From Labrenzia sp. PHM005 (GTDB taxonomy: Bacteria > Pseudomonadota > Alphaproteobacteria > Rhizobiales > Stappiaceae), in NCBI RefSeq assembly GCF_006517275.1, contig NZ_CP041191.1:3901001-3965000 (forward strand): a stretch of 64,000 nucleotides of DNA. The letters run 5' to 3'. Under the pieces are notes generated by a model. That model saw only the letters and a list, made by a program, of their open reading frames with translations, searched no databases and was not told the DNA's origin. Made by a program: the position numbers and the translations under genes. Below, one piece after another: positions 7,933 through 16,888 of the stretch. Numbering within the stretch: the first letter of the stretch is position 1; every line of letters begins with the position of its first letter.

Positions 7933-10008
7933 CTAAATGTCCAAATCGTCCGCAAATTCGGCATTGTCCTGAATAAAGCGGAAGCGGGCTTCTGGTTTGT
8001 TGCCCATGAGCCGTTCGACCGTGTCATTGGTATCAGCAATTGCGGTTTCATCGACGCTGACTTTCAAAAGCGAACGTTTGGACGGATCCATCGTCGTTTC
8101 TTTGAGCTGCGCCGGCAGCATTTCGCCCAGACCCTTGAAGCGGCCGATCTCAACCTTAGACTTGCCTTTGAAGGCCTTTGCCAGAAGCTCATCTTTATGC
8201 ATGTCATCGCGGGCATACAGAGTTTTTCCACCTTGGCTCAGGCGGTAAAGTGGCGGAACGGCGAGGTATAGATGGCCGCCGCGGATCAGCTCGGGCATTT
8301 CACGATAGAAGAAGGTGATAAGGAGCGAGGCGATGTGGGCACCATCGACGTCCGCATCGGTCATGATGACGATTTTTTCGTAACGAAGATCCGGTTCTGC
8401 ATATGCGGATCGTGTGCCGCAGCCGAGGGCCTGGATCAGATCCGCTAGCTGCTGATTGGCGGCGAGTTTGTCGCGGCCAGCGTTGGCAACGTTCAATATC
8501 TTCCCGCGCAAGGGAAGGACCGCTTGATTGGACCGGTTTCGCGCCTGTTTGGCAGATCCGCCCGCCGAATCGCCCTCCACGATGAAGAGCTCGGTGCCTT
8601 CGGATTGGTTGGTGGAACAATCGGCCAGTTTTCCCGGAAGGCGCAGCTTGCGGACAGCCGATTTACGCGCAACATCTTTTTCCTGACGGCGGCGCAGACG
8701 TTCCTCAGCCCGGTCGATCACCCATTCCAATAGCTTGTTGGCTTGGTTGGGGGAGGCGGTGAGCCAGTGATCGAAAGCATCGCGGACTGCCGTTTCAGCG
8801 ATCCGGGTCGCTTCGTTGGTCGCGAGTTTGTCTTTGGTTTGGCCGACAAACTCAGGCTCGCGGATGAAGACCGACAACATGCCGCCAGCGGACGTCATGA
8901 CATCATCGCCTGTGATGATGGACGCCTTCTTGTTGTTGACCAACTCACCATAGGCTTTGAGGCCGCGCAGCAGCGCATAGCGGAAACCGGCTTCATGGGT
9001 TCCGCCTTCCGGTGTGGTGACGGTATTACAATAAGAGCTGATGAACCCGTCGCCGGCAAACCAGCTGACGGCCCATTCGACAGACCCGTGTTTTCCGGTT
9101 TTGTTGGTACGTCCGGCAAAAACCTCGTCAACGACGCGGCGTTCCTTGCCAAGCCGTTCTGCCAAAAAGTCCTTTAGACCGCCGGGGAAGTGAAAGACGG
9201 CTTCGGCCGGGGTTTCGTCTTTTTCGGAAATGAGTTCAGGTGCGCAGTGCCAGCGGATTTCAACACCGCCGAACAAATACGCCTTGGACCGGGCCATTTT
9301 CAAAAGGCGGGCAGGCAGGAATTTTGCACCTTTGCCGAAAATTGTTTCATCCGGCTTGAAGCGGACCATAGTGCCGCGACGGTTCTGGGTATCGCCCACA
9401 AGCTCCAAAGGACCTTGCGGATGGCCGCGCCGGAAAACTTGGCGGTAGAGTTTGCGGCTACGGGCGACTTCGACAACCAGCTCTTCGGAGAGCGCATTGA
9501 CCACTGACACGCCGACGCCGTGCAAGCCGCCGGAGGTCTCATACACCTTACTGTCGAATTTACCACCCGCGTGCAGGGTCGTCATAATGACTTCCAACGC
9601 GGACTTGTCTTTAAACTTTGGGTGCGGATCGACTGGGATGCCGCGGCCGTTGTCAGTAATGTTCAGATACCCATCAGCGCCCAAGGCGACATCAATCCAG
9701 GTCGCGTGGCCTGCAACGGCCTCATCCATCGAGTTGTCGATGACCTCGGCAAAGAGGTGGTGCAGCGCCTTTTCGTCGGTTCCGCCGATATACATGCCCG
9801 GCCGCCGCCGTACGGGCTCCAGGCCTTCCAGAACTTCAATGTCGGCGGCCGAATAGTCGCCGCTGTCGGCAACAGCTTCTGGCTTCTTGCGGGCCGAGGC
9901 GATGTCGGTCACGGGCGCGGGCGGGGCCACGTCTGCCGGTGCGGTGTTTTCTTCCACCGGAGTGGAGATGGCCGCGTTGCCTGCAAAAAGATCGTCTTTT
10001 CCGCTCAT
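7933..10008 (-). CDS. parE: DNA topoisomerase IV subunit B
   Basis: 691-residue ATPase subunit of topoisomerase IV, which decatenates daughter chromosomes together with ParC (not in the window). The GHKL ATPase region has EVIDNSMDEA, LNITDNGRGIPV and TSGGLHGVGVSVVNALS. The Toprim region has FIVEGDSAGGSA and MTDADVDGAHI. The C-terminus ends with the short ParE tail, PEARFRFIQDNAEFADDLDI, rather than a GyrB insertion. An in-frame ATG at 10155 would add 49 residues with no family match, so the start is set at 10008 (MSGKDDLFAG). The first ~55 residues are Ala/Pro-rich, as in other alphaproteobacterial ParE. Confidence 0.96.
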   Translation of the reverse strand: MSGKDDLFAGNAAISTPVEENTAPADVAPPAPVTDIASARKKPEAVADSGDYSAADIEVLEGLEPVRRRPGMYIGGTDEKALHHLFAEVIDNSMDEAVAGHATWIDVALGADGYLNITDNGRGIPVDPHPKFKDKSALEVIMTTLHAGGKFDSKVYETSGGLHGVGVSVVNALSEELVVEVARSRKLYRQVFRRGHPQGPLELVGDTQNRRGTMVRFKPDETIFGKGAKFLPARLLKMARSKAYLFGGVEIRWHCAPELISEKDETPAEAVFHFPGGLKDFLAERLGKERRVVDEVFAGRTNKTGKHGSVEWAVSWFAGDGFISSYCNTVTTPEGGTHEAGFRYALLRGLKAYGELVNNKKASIITGDDVMTSAGGMLSVFIREPEFVGQTKDKLATNEATRIAETAVRDAFDHWLTASPNQANKLLEWVIDRAEERLRRRQEKDVARKSAVRKLRLPGKLADCSTNQSEGTELFIVEGDSAGGSAKQARNRSNQAVLPLRGKILNVANAGRDKLAANQQLADLIQALGCGTRSAYAEPDLRYEKIVIMTDADVDGAHIASLLITFFYREMPELIRGGHLYLAVPPLYRLSQGGKTLYARDDMHKDELLAKAFKGKSKVEIGRFKGLGEMLPAQLKETTMDPSKRSLLKVSVDETAIADTNDTVERLMGNKPEARFRFIQDNAEFADDLDI

Positions 10009-10609
10009 TGCGTATCGCCTGATGGGTTTCTTGGTTCTGGTTACTGGGGCTATATGCCGTATTTCAAGGCCGGTCCTACACCGAATCACATTCAAGTTTG
10101 AAGTACAAACGAAGAACAGCCAAGGATTTTGGCGAAAAGCCCCCGTTTTCCCCAACGTTGACTGTTTTTTCGGCCAATGCGGGCCTTTTGCCGGGACAGA
10201 AACTGATCGTCAACCAGGTTGTGTTTTGATCACCGCGTGCTGGGGGAGGGACGATTGTGCTCATTTGGCAACAGTTGCCAGCAAAGTGCCGCCGTGCCTT
10301 CGCGGAACCACTTGATGCCAATGTTCGGCCATGTTTGCGGTACACCAGTTGCGGTTAGACGGAAGCAAACATTGTTTCCGGCGTTGGGACTTGTGGGTCT
10401 TCAAGGTCTTAGACCGGTTTGAGCTGATCGGTGCCAAAAGCCCAACTTAGGCCAGAATGATTGGCCATATATGAGTGAAGCAGGATGCGCGTTCAAAAAA
10501 GAACCAGTCCCGGCTTCTAAACCTCAAGCGGGTGCTTGGGATAGATTGTAAATGGGACAGAAACGCCCGTTACGGCAGGGGCCGTCCGGCGGAGAATAGT
10601 GTAAACGGG
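10009..10609. other. 601-base divergent spacer between parE and exoR-like gene
   Basis: No gene recognised. Short frames here show no family signature or ribosome site. One clean operator-like palindrome lies at 10266-10280. The promoters of both flanking divergent genes must lie here, but I cannot place them with confidence. Confidence 0.5.
10266..10280. promoter_or_regulatory. Operator-like palindrome TGGCAACaGTTGCCA
   Basis: Perfect seven-base arms around one central base, located between divergent parE and the exoR-like gene. The form suits a dimeric repressor, but no regulator can be named from the sequence. Confidence 0.35.
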
Positions 10610-11467
10610 ATGTACAATAAGAAGACAAAACGTCAGCACTTGACCAAGGCCGGTGTCCTGATAGGCGCTGCGGCGCTGATGTTGGCTGCTGTGCCGGTCC
10701 AAGCCTTCGATGGCAAGCCTGCTGCACCCGGTCCGATTAATCCATCGACACTGTCTCCCAATGAGGCTTTGCGGGCAGGTGCACGCCAGTATTATTCCGG
10801 CGATAAGACAGCTGCGATATCTTCTCTGCAATACGCTGCGGAGAATGGACAGGCGATGGCAGCTTGGAAGCTCGGCGACATGTATGCAAAGGGCGATGGC
10901 GTTCAAGAGGACGACTACAAGGCGTATCAATATTACAGCCAGATCGTCCGCGCCCACGGTGATGACGGACCGGAATCCCCGGATGCGCCCTTTGTCTCCA
11001 GCGCATTTGTGGCGCTTGGCACCTACTATCTGAACGGAATTGAGGGGGCCGTCCCGAAAGATATCGGTCAAGCCCGGCGGATTTTCACCCACGCAGCGTC
11101 TTATTTCGGTGATGCAGCTGCCCAGTATCATCTCGGCCGCATCTATCAGGAGAGCAATCGGCGGATGGCTGTGCGCTGGTACAATCTGGCTGCTCTGAAA
11201 GGCCATGTCGGAGCTCAGGCCCGGCTGGGCGAAACATTGTTCTCGCTTGGCTCATCGGACAAGAAAAAGGCGCGCGGCCTGATGTGGCTGACCGTGGCCC
11301 GTGAACAGGCCAGTGGCCATGATGCCAATTGGATCAATGATCTGCACGAACAGTTTTTTGCAGTTTCTCCCGAACCTGTCAGGGAGAAGGCGCGTTCCAT
11401 GGCCGACACTTGGATTGAGCGCAATCGGCCGGACACACTGACCGCCCAACAAGTGCCGACGCAGTAG
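10610..11467 (+). CDS. exoR: ExoR-like periplasmic Sel1-repeat protein
   Basis: 285-residue exported protein with a cleavable signal peptide (about residues 14-33, ALMLAAVPVQAFDG) and Sel1/TPR-like repeats: NGQAMAAWKLGDMYAKGDGV, SSAFVALGTYYLNGIEGAVPKD, GDAAAQYHLGRIYQ and VRWYNLAALKGHVGAQARLGE. The layout and the opening SPNEALRAGARQYYSGDKTAAIS match rhizobial ExoR. ExoR binds the periplasmic part of the ExoS sensor kinase and represses exopolysaccharide synthesis. The start is ATG 10610; GGAG at 10591-10594 is rather far away, so the exact start is uncertain. The ExoR identity is inferred from fold and layout; no exoS or chvI is in the window. Confidence 0.78.
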   Translation: MYNKKTKRQHLTKAGVLIGAAALMLAAVPVQAFDGKPAAPGPINPSTLSPNEALRAGARQYYSGDKTAAISSLQYAAENGQAMAAWKLGDMYAKGDGVQEDDYKAYQYYSQIVRAHGDDGPESPDAPFVSSAFVALGTYYLNGIEGAVPKDIGQARRIFTHAASYFGDAAAQYHLGRIYQESNRRMAVRWYNLAALKGHVGAQARLGETLFSLGSSDKKKARGLMWLTVAREQASGHDANWINDLHEQFFAVSPEPVREKARSMADTWIERNRPDTLTAQQVPTQ

Positions 11468-11548
11468 TTTTCTGATTTTTTGGGATTTAGTTCGGAAGCC
11501 CGAATTGGTGTGCGGTGTATTCCGCACATCATACCAGCGGCAATTTCC

Positions 11549-11884
11549 TCAAAACACTGGCTCGCTCATCAACGGATCAGGCGAGGCCTGTTGAATGAGC
11601 TTTTGTTCCAGTGGCGTCAACAACGCTTGCGGGCAGGGGGACTGGCTCATTTGCCAGGATGTGTTGTTGAGTACCATGGAGCAGGTCGCAATCCGGGTGC
11701 TCGTCCCACTTCCCAAACATATTGAATCGCCAATGCTGTAGTCTTGGCCTTTGTAGCGGCAAGTGCAGGGAACGTCTGGATTGGTCGCCTGCTGGGCGTG
11801 GGCGGTAGACATCAGCAAGAGCATAGCACCAAGAGCGGCCGCGAGTGATATTGCAAAAGCATCAGAGATGGGGTGGAGCCGCAC
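11549..11884 (-). CDS. Small exported cysteine-containing protein, unknown function
   Basis: 111-residue protein with a plausible signal peptide (residues 8-30, ending STAHA before QQATNP). The mature part has five cysteines in the pattern C-x-C, C, C, C (VPCTCRYKGQ, DSICLGSG, ATCSMVL, QSPCPQ). This suggests disulfide bonding in the periplasm. The start codon is GTG at 11884 with no good ribosome site, which lowers confidence. It converges with the exoR-like gene. No family is recognised. Confidence 0.55.
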   Translation of the reverse strand: MRLHPISDAFAISLAAALGAMLLLMSTAHAQQATNPDVPCTCRYKGQDYSIGDSICLGSGTSTRIATCSMVLNNTSWQMSQSPCPQALLTPLEQKLIQQASPDPLMSEPVF

Positions 11885-12323
11885 GCGGCGCCAGTAGAAA
11901 TGCCCGCGGATCGCCGGTGCGGGCGGAAGGCGTTTGTCCGTTATCCCATTCCCTAAAGGGTAGCATGAGCACAGCGTTCCGCAAAAGGTATATATTTGCG
12001 CCTATTTTCAATTTCGTTTGAGGATAGGCCGTGCGGACGAGATGGAGATGTATTTCGCCGGGGTCTGCTGAGTTCAAGACCAAGAAAATTTGACGCAGGT
12101 GATGCTGGTGCATCATCAAGGTGGATTTTCGCAGAGGTTTGAGCGCTGCAGGACCGACCCTTCGGGTATGACAAAGGGCGTTAATCTAGCGCAGACAATC
12201 CCTTGACCGTATCACCGATACCTTCTGCAGGTCTTTCCACTCTATCTTTCGCCCTTTGTCACACGAAATGCGTCTCCAATTCGTCCACACGGCCTAGCGC
12301 TGCGTTGAAACGTAGGCGCCGGT
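11885..12323. other. 439-base spacer upstream of the small exported gene
   Basis: No gene recognised. It contains a 12-base perfect inverted repeat with arms at 12169-12180 and 12250-12261. A CTTCTGCAGGTC / CTGCAGGACCG similarity lies inside the interval. The xthA stop is at its right edge. Confidence 0.5.
12169..12261. repeat. Spaced inverted repeat TGACAAAGGGCG / CGCCCTTTGTCA
   Basis: The two 12-base arms (12169-12180 and 12250-12261) are perfectly complementary and separated by 69 bases. The transcript could fold into a long stem with a structured loop, or the arms could be two copies of one binding site in opposite orientation. There is no poly-T run. Confidence 0.45.
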
Positions 12324-13106
12324 CTATGCCGCCAACTGGACCCAAACAGGCACGTGGTCAGAGGGTTTTTCCCACCCGCGGACATGTTTGTCGATGCCGC
12401 AGCCGAGCAGTTTGTCGGTAGCTTGGGCGGACATCAAAATATGATCAATGCGGATGCCGTTGTTCTTTTGCCAGGCTCCAGCCTGATAATCCCAAAAGGT
12501 GTAAGTGGCTGGTTCTGCGGTACAAGCACGCACGGCTTCGGTCATGCCAAGATGGGTGAGTGCCCGGAATTTTTGGCGGCTTTCGGGCTGATAAAGCGCA
12601 TCCTCTGTCCAGTTTTCCGGGTTTCTGGCGTCAATTGGATCCGGGATGACGTTGTAATCACCGAGCAATAGAAATGGTGTCTCTTCCGCCAGACGCTTTT
12701 CGGCATGCACCAGAAGGCGATCCATCCAGCCCAGTTTATAGGGAAACTTCTCCGTCCCCAGCGGATTGCCGTTCGGAAGATAAAGACAGCCGAATCGGAC
12801 AACCCCTTCACCGAGGGTGACACTCGCCTCGATATAACGGGCTTGTTCGTCCTCATCATTGCCGGGCAGGCGGCGTTGAACATCCTCTAGAGGTGTTTTG
12901 GAAAGAATGGCGACGCCATTAAATCCTTTCTGGCCGTGGGTTTCGACGTTGTAGCCAAGGTCTTCAAACGGCTGACGTGGAAAGTTCTCGTCGACTGATT
13001 TGATTTCCTGAAGACAGGCAACGTCTGGCGATGATTCTTTCAGCCATTCCTGGACAGTTTCCAGACGGGCTTTAACCCCATTGATGTTCCAGGTGGCGAT
13101 TTTCAT
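12324..13106 (-). CDS. xthA: Exodeoxyribonuclease III
   Basis: 260-residue exonuclease/AP endonuclease III for base-excision repair. Motifs: MKIATWNINGVKARL (metal-binding Asn), CLQEIKS (catalytic Glu), VRFGCLYLPNGNP, LLLGDYNVIPDP (Asp/Asn pair), ATYTFWDYQAGAW and RIDHILMS, ending KPSDHVPVWVQL with the catalytic Asp-His. The in-frame ATG at 13145 would add 13 residues, but MKIATWN at 13106 is the family start and has GGGGA in front. It is separated by about 130 bases from erpA on the same strand. Confidence 0.95.
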   Translation of the reverse strand: MKIATWNINGVKARLETVQEWLKESSPDVACLQEIKSVDENFPRQPFEDLGYNVETHGQKGFNGVAILSKTPLEDVQRRLPGNDEDEQARYIEASVTLGEGVVRFGCLYLPNGNPLGTEKFPYKLGWMDRLLVHAEKRLAEETPFLLLGDYNVIPDPIDARNPENWTEDALYQPESRQKFRALTHLGMTEAVRACTAEPATYTFWDYQAGAWQKNNGIRIDHILMSAQATDKLLGCGIDKHVRGWEKPSDHVPVWVQLAA

Positions 13107-13235
13107 GAGCAGTCCCCGTGCATTGCTGAGCCGCATCATAGGCAATTGCGTTCACTTGTCGCCAGTGAACTGAAACTATGCCCAGGGGTTTTTGGGTTTG
13201 TGCTCAGTGCGTCCGGCAGAAAGGACCGCAAAAAG

Positions 13236-13577
13236 TCAAATTGTAAAACTGGTTCCGCAACCGCAGCCAGCAACGGCGTGCGGATTGTTGATTTGAAAGG
13301 CCTGGCCCATCAGGTCATCTACAAAATCTATCTCCGCACCGCCCATATATTGCAGAGAAATGGAATCGATCAGAACAGTTGCGCCGGGGTTCTCGATCAC
13401 CAGATCATCATCTTCGCGGGAATTGACCACATCGTACTTGTATTGAAGACCCGAACAGCCACCGCCTTCTACGCTTACCCGCAGCATGCTACCGGGCGCT
13501 TCGCCGGATAAAATCTTGGCAATACGCTTGGCAGCGCTTTCGCTGACTGTTACTCGATTTTCAAGCATTTCGGTCAT
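13236..13577 (-). CDS. erpA: ErpA-type iron-sulfur carrier (HesB family)
   Basis: 113-residue A-type carrier. Cluster cysteines are in VEGGGCSGLQYKY and the C-terminal AGCGCGTSF. Compared with the SufA-type protein at 3762-4142 it has the longer middle block VLIDSISLQYMGGAEIDFVDDLMGQAF, which is typical of ErpA/IscA used for final delivery of clusters. It lies divergent to dgt, as in many Rhizobiales. MLENRV at 13568 is an equally possible start. Confidence 0.92.
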   Translation of the reverse strand: MTEMLENRVTVSESAAKRIAKILSGEAPGSMLRVSVEGGGCSGLQYKYDVVNSREDDDLVIENPGATVLIDSISLQYMGGAEIDFVDDLMGQAFQINNPHAVAGCGCGTSFTI

Positions 13578-13708
13578 GGTCTACTGACTCGCTGGGACAG
13601 CCCCTTTAAAGGGTGCGGCAAATTGGACTTAACCGGATAGTTAAGATCTCAAGGCACAAGCGTCAATGTGTGGAGCTGGAAACGGCACTCTCAACAGGGG
13701 ACGGGGCG

Positions 13709-14947
13709 GTGAACGACAATTGGAAGCAGATCCAGGCCGATATTGGGTATGGAGCGCAAACACTCGCCAAATTTGCCCAGAATCCGACCAAAAGCCGTGG
13801 CCGGCTTTTCCCTGAACCGGAAAGCCCGACTCGAACCCCGTTTCAGCGGGACCGGGACAGGATCATCCATTCTTCCGCTTTCCGGCGTCTGAAACATAAG
13901 ACCCAGGTGTTTGTCTATCACGAGGGCGATCATTTCAGAACACGGCTGACACACACGATTGAGGTTTCTCAGATCGCCCGCTCACTGGCCAGGGCTTTGA
14001 GGCTTGATGAGGACCTGGCTGAATGCTTGGCTCTTGCCCATGATCTCGGGCACACGCCTTTTGGCCATGAGGGCGAGGACGTCATGCACGAATGTATGGC
14101 GCCCTATGGCGGATTTGATCACAACGCTCAATCGCTGCGTGTCGTGAGCCATCTGGAACACCGTTATGCCGACTTCGATGGCTTGAACCTAGCCTGGGAA
14201 ACCCTGGAGGGCCTTGTCAAACACAATGGACCTCTCGTGGATGGCAGCGGAGCGCCGCTTGGCAAGTTCAAGGACAGCGAGCTGCCATTTGCGATCCGCG
14301 AATACCAAAAACAGCAGGATCTGATGCTGGACACCTGGCCGAGTGCAGAAGCGCAGGCTGCGGCCATTGCCGATGACATTGCCTATGACGCCCATGATCT
14401 GGACGATGGGCTTCGGGCCGGGCTGTTTGCCATCGATGATATGCGTGACGTGCCGTTCCTGGCCGAAATCCTGGCTGAGGTCGATCACAAATATCCGGGT
14501 CTTGAAGAAACCCGCCGTATTCATGAGATTGTCCGGCGATCGATCACCCGGATGGTTGAGGATGTGATCCAGGAGGGGTTCCGCAACCTTGCTGAGGTTG
14601 CGCCGGAAAGCGTTGAGGATATCCGCAATGCCGGCAAGTGCCTGGTGGGTTTTTCATCGTCCATGACACCGGCGGAGCGGGATGTGAAAAAATTCCTGTT
14701 TGCCCGGGTGTACCGGCATGAAGATGTTTTGGCCGTTCGCCGGCTGGTGGCGCGTGTGGTGCGGGAGCTGTTTGCAAAGTTCTTGGCTGAGCCGGATTTA
14801 ATGCCAAGCCCGTGGGATGCGGGGCTTGCAGACCTGGATGAAGAGGACCGGGCAAGGCGGGTATGCGACTATATTGCCGGCATGACGGACCGGTATGCGA
14901 TAGAAGAACACCGCAGATTGTTTGACGACACACCGGATTTGGGGTAG
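13709..14947 (+). CDS. dgt: Deoxyguanosinetriphosphate triphosphohydrolase-like protein
   Basis: HD-domain dNTPase of the Dgt family; hydrolyses dNTPs to nucleoside and triphosphate. The metal-binding HD motifs are [32 protein letters not shown] and, further on, [14 protein letters not shown]. The block [27 protein letters not shown] is the standard N-terminal signature. A GTG at 13613 would give a longer form; the GTG at 13709, preceded by AGGGGAC, gives 412 residues, close to the family norm, and is preferred. It is followed about 100 bases later by argS, as in other Rhizobiales. Confidence 0.93.
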   Translation: MNDNWKQIQADIGYGAQTLAKFAQNPTKSRGRLFPEPESPTRTPFQRDRDRIIHSSAFRRLKHKTQVFVYHEGDHFRTRLTHTIEVSQIARSLARALRLDEDLAECLALAHDLGHTPFGHEGEDVMHECMAPYGGFDHNAQSLRVVSHLEHRYADFDGLNLAWETLEGLVKHNGPLVDGSGAPLGKFKDSELPFAIREYQKQQDLMLDTWPSAEAQAAAIADDIAYDAHDLDDGLRAGLFAIDDMRDVPFLAEILAEVDHKYPGLEETRRIHEIVRRSITRMVEDVIQEGFRNLAEVAPESVEDIRNAGKCLVGFSSSMTPAERDVKKFLFARVYRHEDVLAVRRLVARVVRELFAKFLAEPDLMPSPWDAGLADLDEEDRARRVCDYIAGMTDRYAIEEHRRLFDDTPDLG

Positions 14948-15045
14948 GCGCAGGGGCAAATTTTGGATCCCTGCCGCGCCAAAGCCCAATTCTTCGGTGC
15001 GTGCGGGGCCTTTGTGTTTGAAGAAACAAACCTGACCGGTGCCTA

Positions 15046-16815
15046 ATGAACATCTTTGCCGAGTTCACGAAACGCGTGAAAAAGTGTCTGGAAGCTCTTG
15101 ATCTAAAAGGACCGGATGGTTCTTCGCCCGATTTATCGCGCGTTGTGGTCGAGGCGCCGCGCGACCCGGCTCACGGCGACTTTGCAACCAATGCTGCGAT
15201 GGTTCTGGCCAAGCCGCTCGGGATGAAACCACGGGATTTGGCCGAAAAACTGGTCGCAGAACTTGCCAAAGATCCGGAGATTACAGAAACGACCGTGGCT
15301 GGCCCCGGATTTATCAATCTTCGTGTGACGCAAAGCGTTTGGCAGAAGATTCTGGGCAGTGTTTTGGCCGACGGTCTTGGGTTCGGCGGCACCAAGTGCG
15401 CAAACCCGGCCAAGGTCAACGTTGAATATGTCTCGGCCAATCCAACCGGTCCCATGCATGTCGGCCACATCCGCGGCGCGGTGGTGGGCGATGCGCTCGC
15501 CAATTTGCTGGCTTTTGCCGGCAATGACGTTGCCAAAGAATATTACATCAACGATGCCGGGTCGCAGATTGATACGCTCGCCCGCAGCGCCTTCTTGCGC
15601 TACCGAGAGGCGCTTGGCGAAGACATCGGAGAAATTCCGTCAGGTCTTTATCCTGGCGATTACTTGGTCCCGGTCGGAACTGCGTTAAAAGACGAGTTCG
15701 GTTCCGAGTTGCTCAGCCAAGAGGAAAGCGAGTGGCTGCCGAAGGTCAAAGAACGGGCGATTGCCGCCATGTTAGACCTGATCCGCTCTGATTTGGCCGC
15801 CCTAGGCGTTGAACACGAGGTTTTCTTTTCGGAAAAATCGCTGCATGAGCGGGCAAATGGTGCGGCTTCGAAAATCGATCAGATGCTGGATGGTTTGCGC
15901 AGCAAGGATCTGGTCTACGAAGGCACATTGCCACCACCGAAGGGCCAGGTGCCAGACGATTGGGAAGACCGGGAGCAAACCCTATTCCGCGCTGCCGATT
16001 TTGGGGATGACACGGATCGGGCTTTGAAAAAGTCCGATGGGTCCTACACCTATTTTGCAGCCGATGTTGCGTATTTCGAAGACAAGTTTCGCCGCGGGTT
16101 CCAAGAAGCAATTTACGTTCTGGGCGCCGACCATGGGGGCTATGCCAAACGCCTTCAGGCCGTTGGGCAGGCGGTCTCGGGTGGCGACACCGAAGTAATT
16201 GTCCGTTTTTGCCAGCTTGTGAAGCTGATGCGGGATGGCGCGCCGGTCAAAATGTCGAAGCGTTCCGGCGACTTCATTACACTGCGGGAAGTGGTTGACG
16301 AAGTTGGCCCGGATCCTGTCCGCTTCATGATGCTGTTCCGCAAGAACGACGCACCGCTTGATTTCGACTTCAAGAAGGTGACTGAGCAGTCGAAAGACAA
16401 CCCGGTCTTTTATGTCCAATACGGACACGCGCGTTGCTGCTCTGTTATGCGGCAGGCAGCAGAAGAGGTTGCCGGGCAAGATTTCTCAGATTCTGTTCTA
16501 GCCAATGCCGACTATTCCTTGCTCGATGACAGCGGTGAATTGGAGCTGATCGGCAAGATGGCCGAATGGCCGAAAGTTGTCGAAGCAGCAGCCGATACAC
16601 ATGAACCGCATCGAATCGCGTTTTACCTGCATGAGCTGGCAAGTTGTCTGCATGGGCACTGGAATAGAGGCAAGGAATTGCCGCATTTACGCTTTATTGA
16701 TTCTAGTAACACGAAATTAACGCTAGCGCGTGTTGCTTTGGTTCGTGCAGTATCCTTGGTACTTGCGTCAGGCTTGGCGATTCTCGGTGTGCAAGCACCC
16801 GAAGAAATGCGCTGA
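15046..16815 (+). CDS. argS: Arginyl-tRNA synthetase
   Basis: 589-residue class I aminoacyl-tRNA synthetase charging tRNA-Arg. The HIGH-type motif is in [15 protein letters not shown] and the KMSKS equivalent is KMSKRSGDF. The N-terminal Add1 domain covers about residues 1-105, and the DALR anticodon-binding domain forms the C-terminal third, with [20 protein letters not shown]. The length is normal. It lies between dgt and a SPOR-domain gene on the same strand. Confidence 0.97.
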   Translation: MNIFAEFTKRVKKCLEALDLKGPDGSSPDLSRVVVEAPRDPAHGDFATNAAMVLAKPLGMKPRDLAEKLVAELAKDPEITETTVAGPGFINLRVTQSVWQKILGSVLADGLGFGGTKCANPAKVNVEYVSANPTGPMHVGHIRGAVVGDALANLLAFAGNDVAKEYYINDAGSQIDTLARSAFLRYREALGEDIGEIPSGLYPGDYLVPVGTALKDEFGSELLSQEESEWLPKVKERAIAAMLDLIRSDLAALGVEHEVFFSEKSLHERANGAASKIDQMLDGLRSKDLVYEGTLPPPKGQVPDDWEDREQTLFRAADFGDDTDRALKKSDGSYTYFAADVAYFEDKFRRGFQEAIYVLGADHGGYAKRLQAVGQAVSGGDTEVIVRFCQLVKLMRDGAPVKMSKRSGDFITLREVVDEVGPDPVRFMMLFRKNDAPLDFDFKKVTEQSKDNPVFYVQYGHARCCSVMRQAAEEVAGQDFSDSVLANADYSLLDDSGELELIGKMAEWPKVVEAAADTHEPHRIAFYLHELASCLHGHWNRGKELPHLRFIDSSNTKLTLARVALVRAVSLVLASGLAILGVQAPEEMR

Positions 16816-16888
16816 TGTGCCTATAGACGGCAACCGGCTGTATACTGTTTGAATACGTTGCGTAACAAAACCGATTCTTAGAGCGCTC

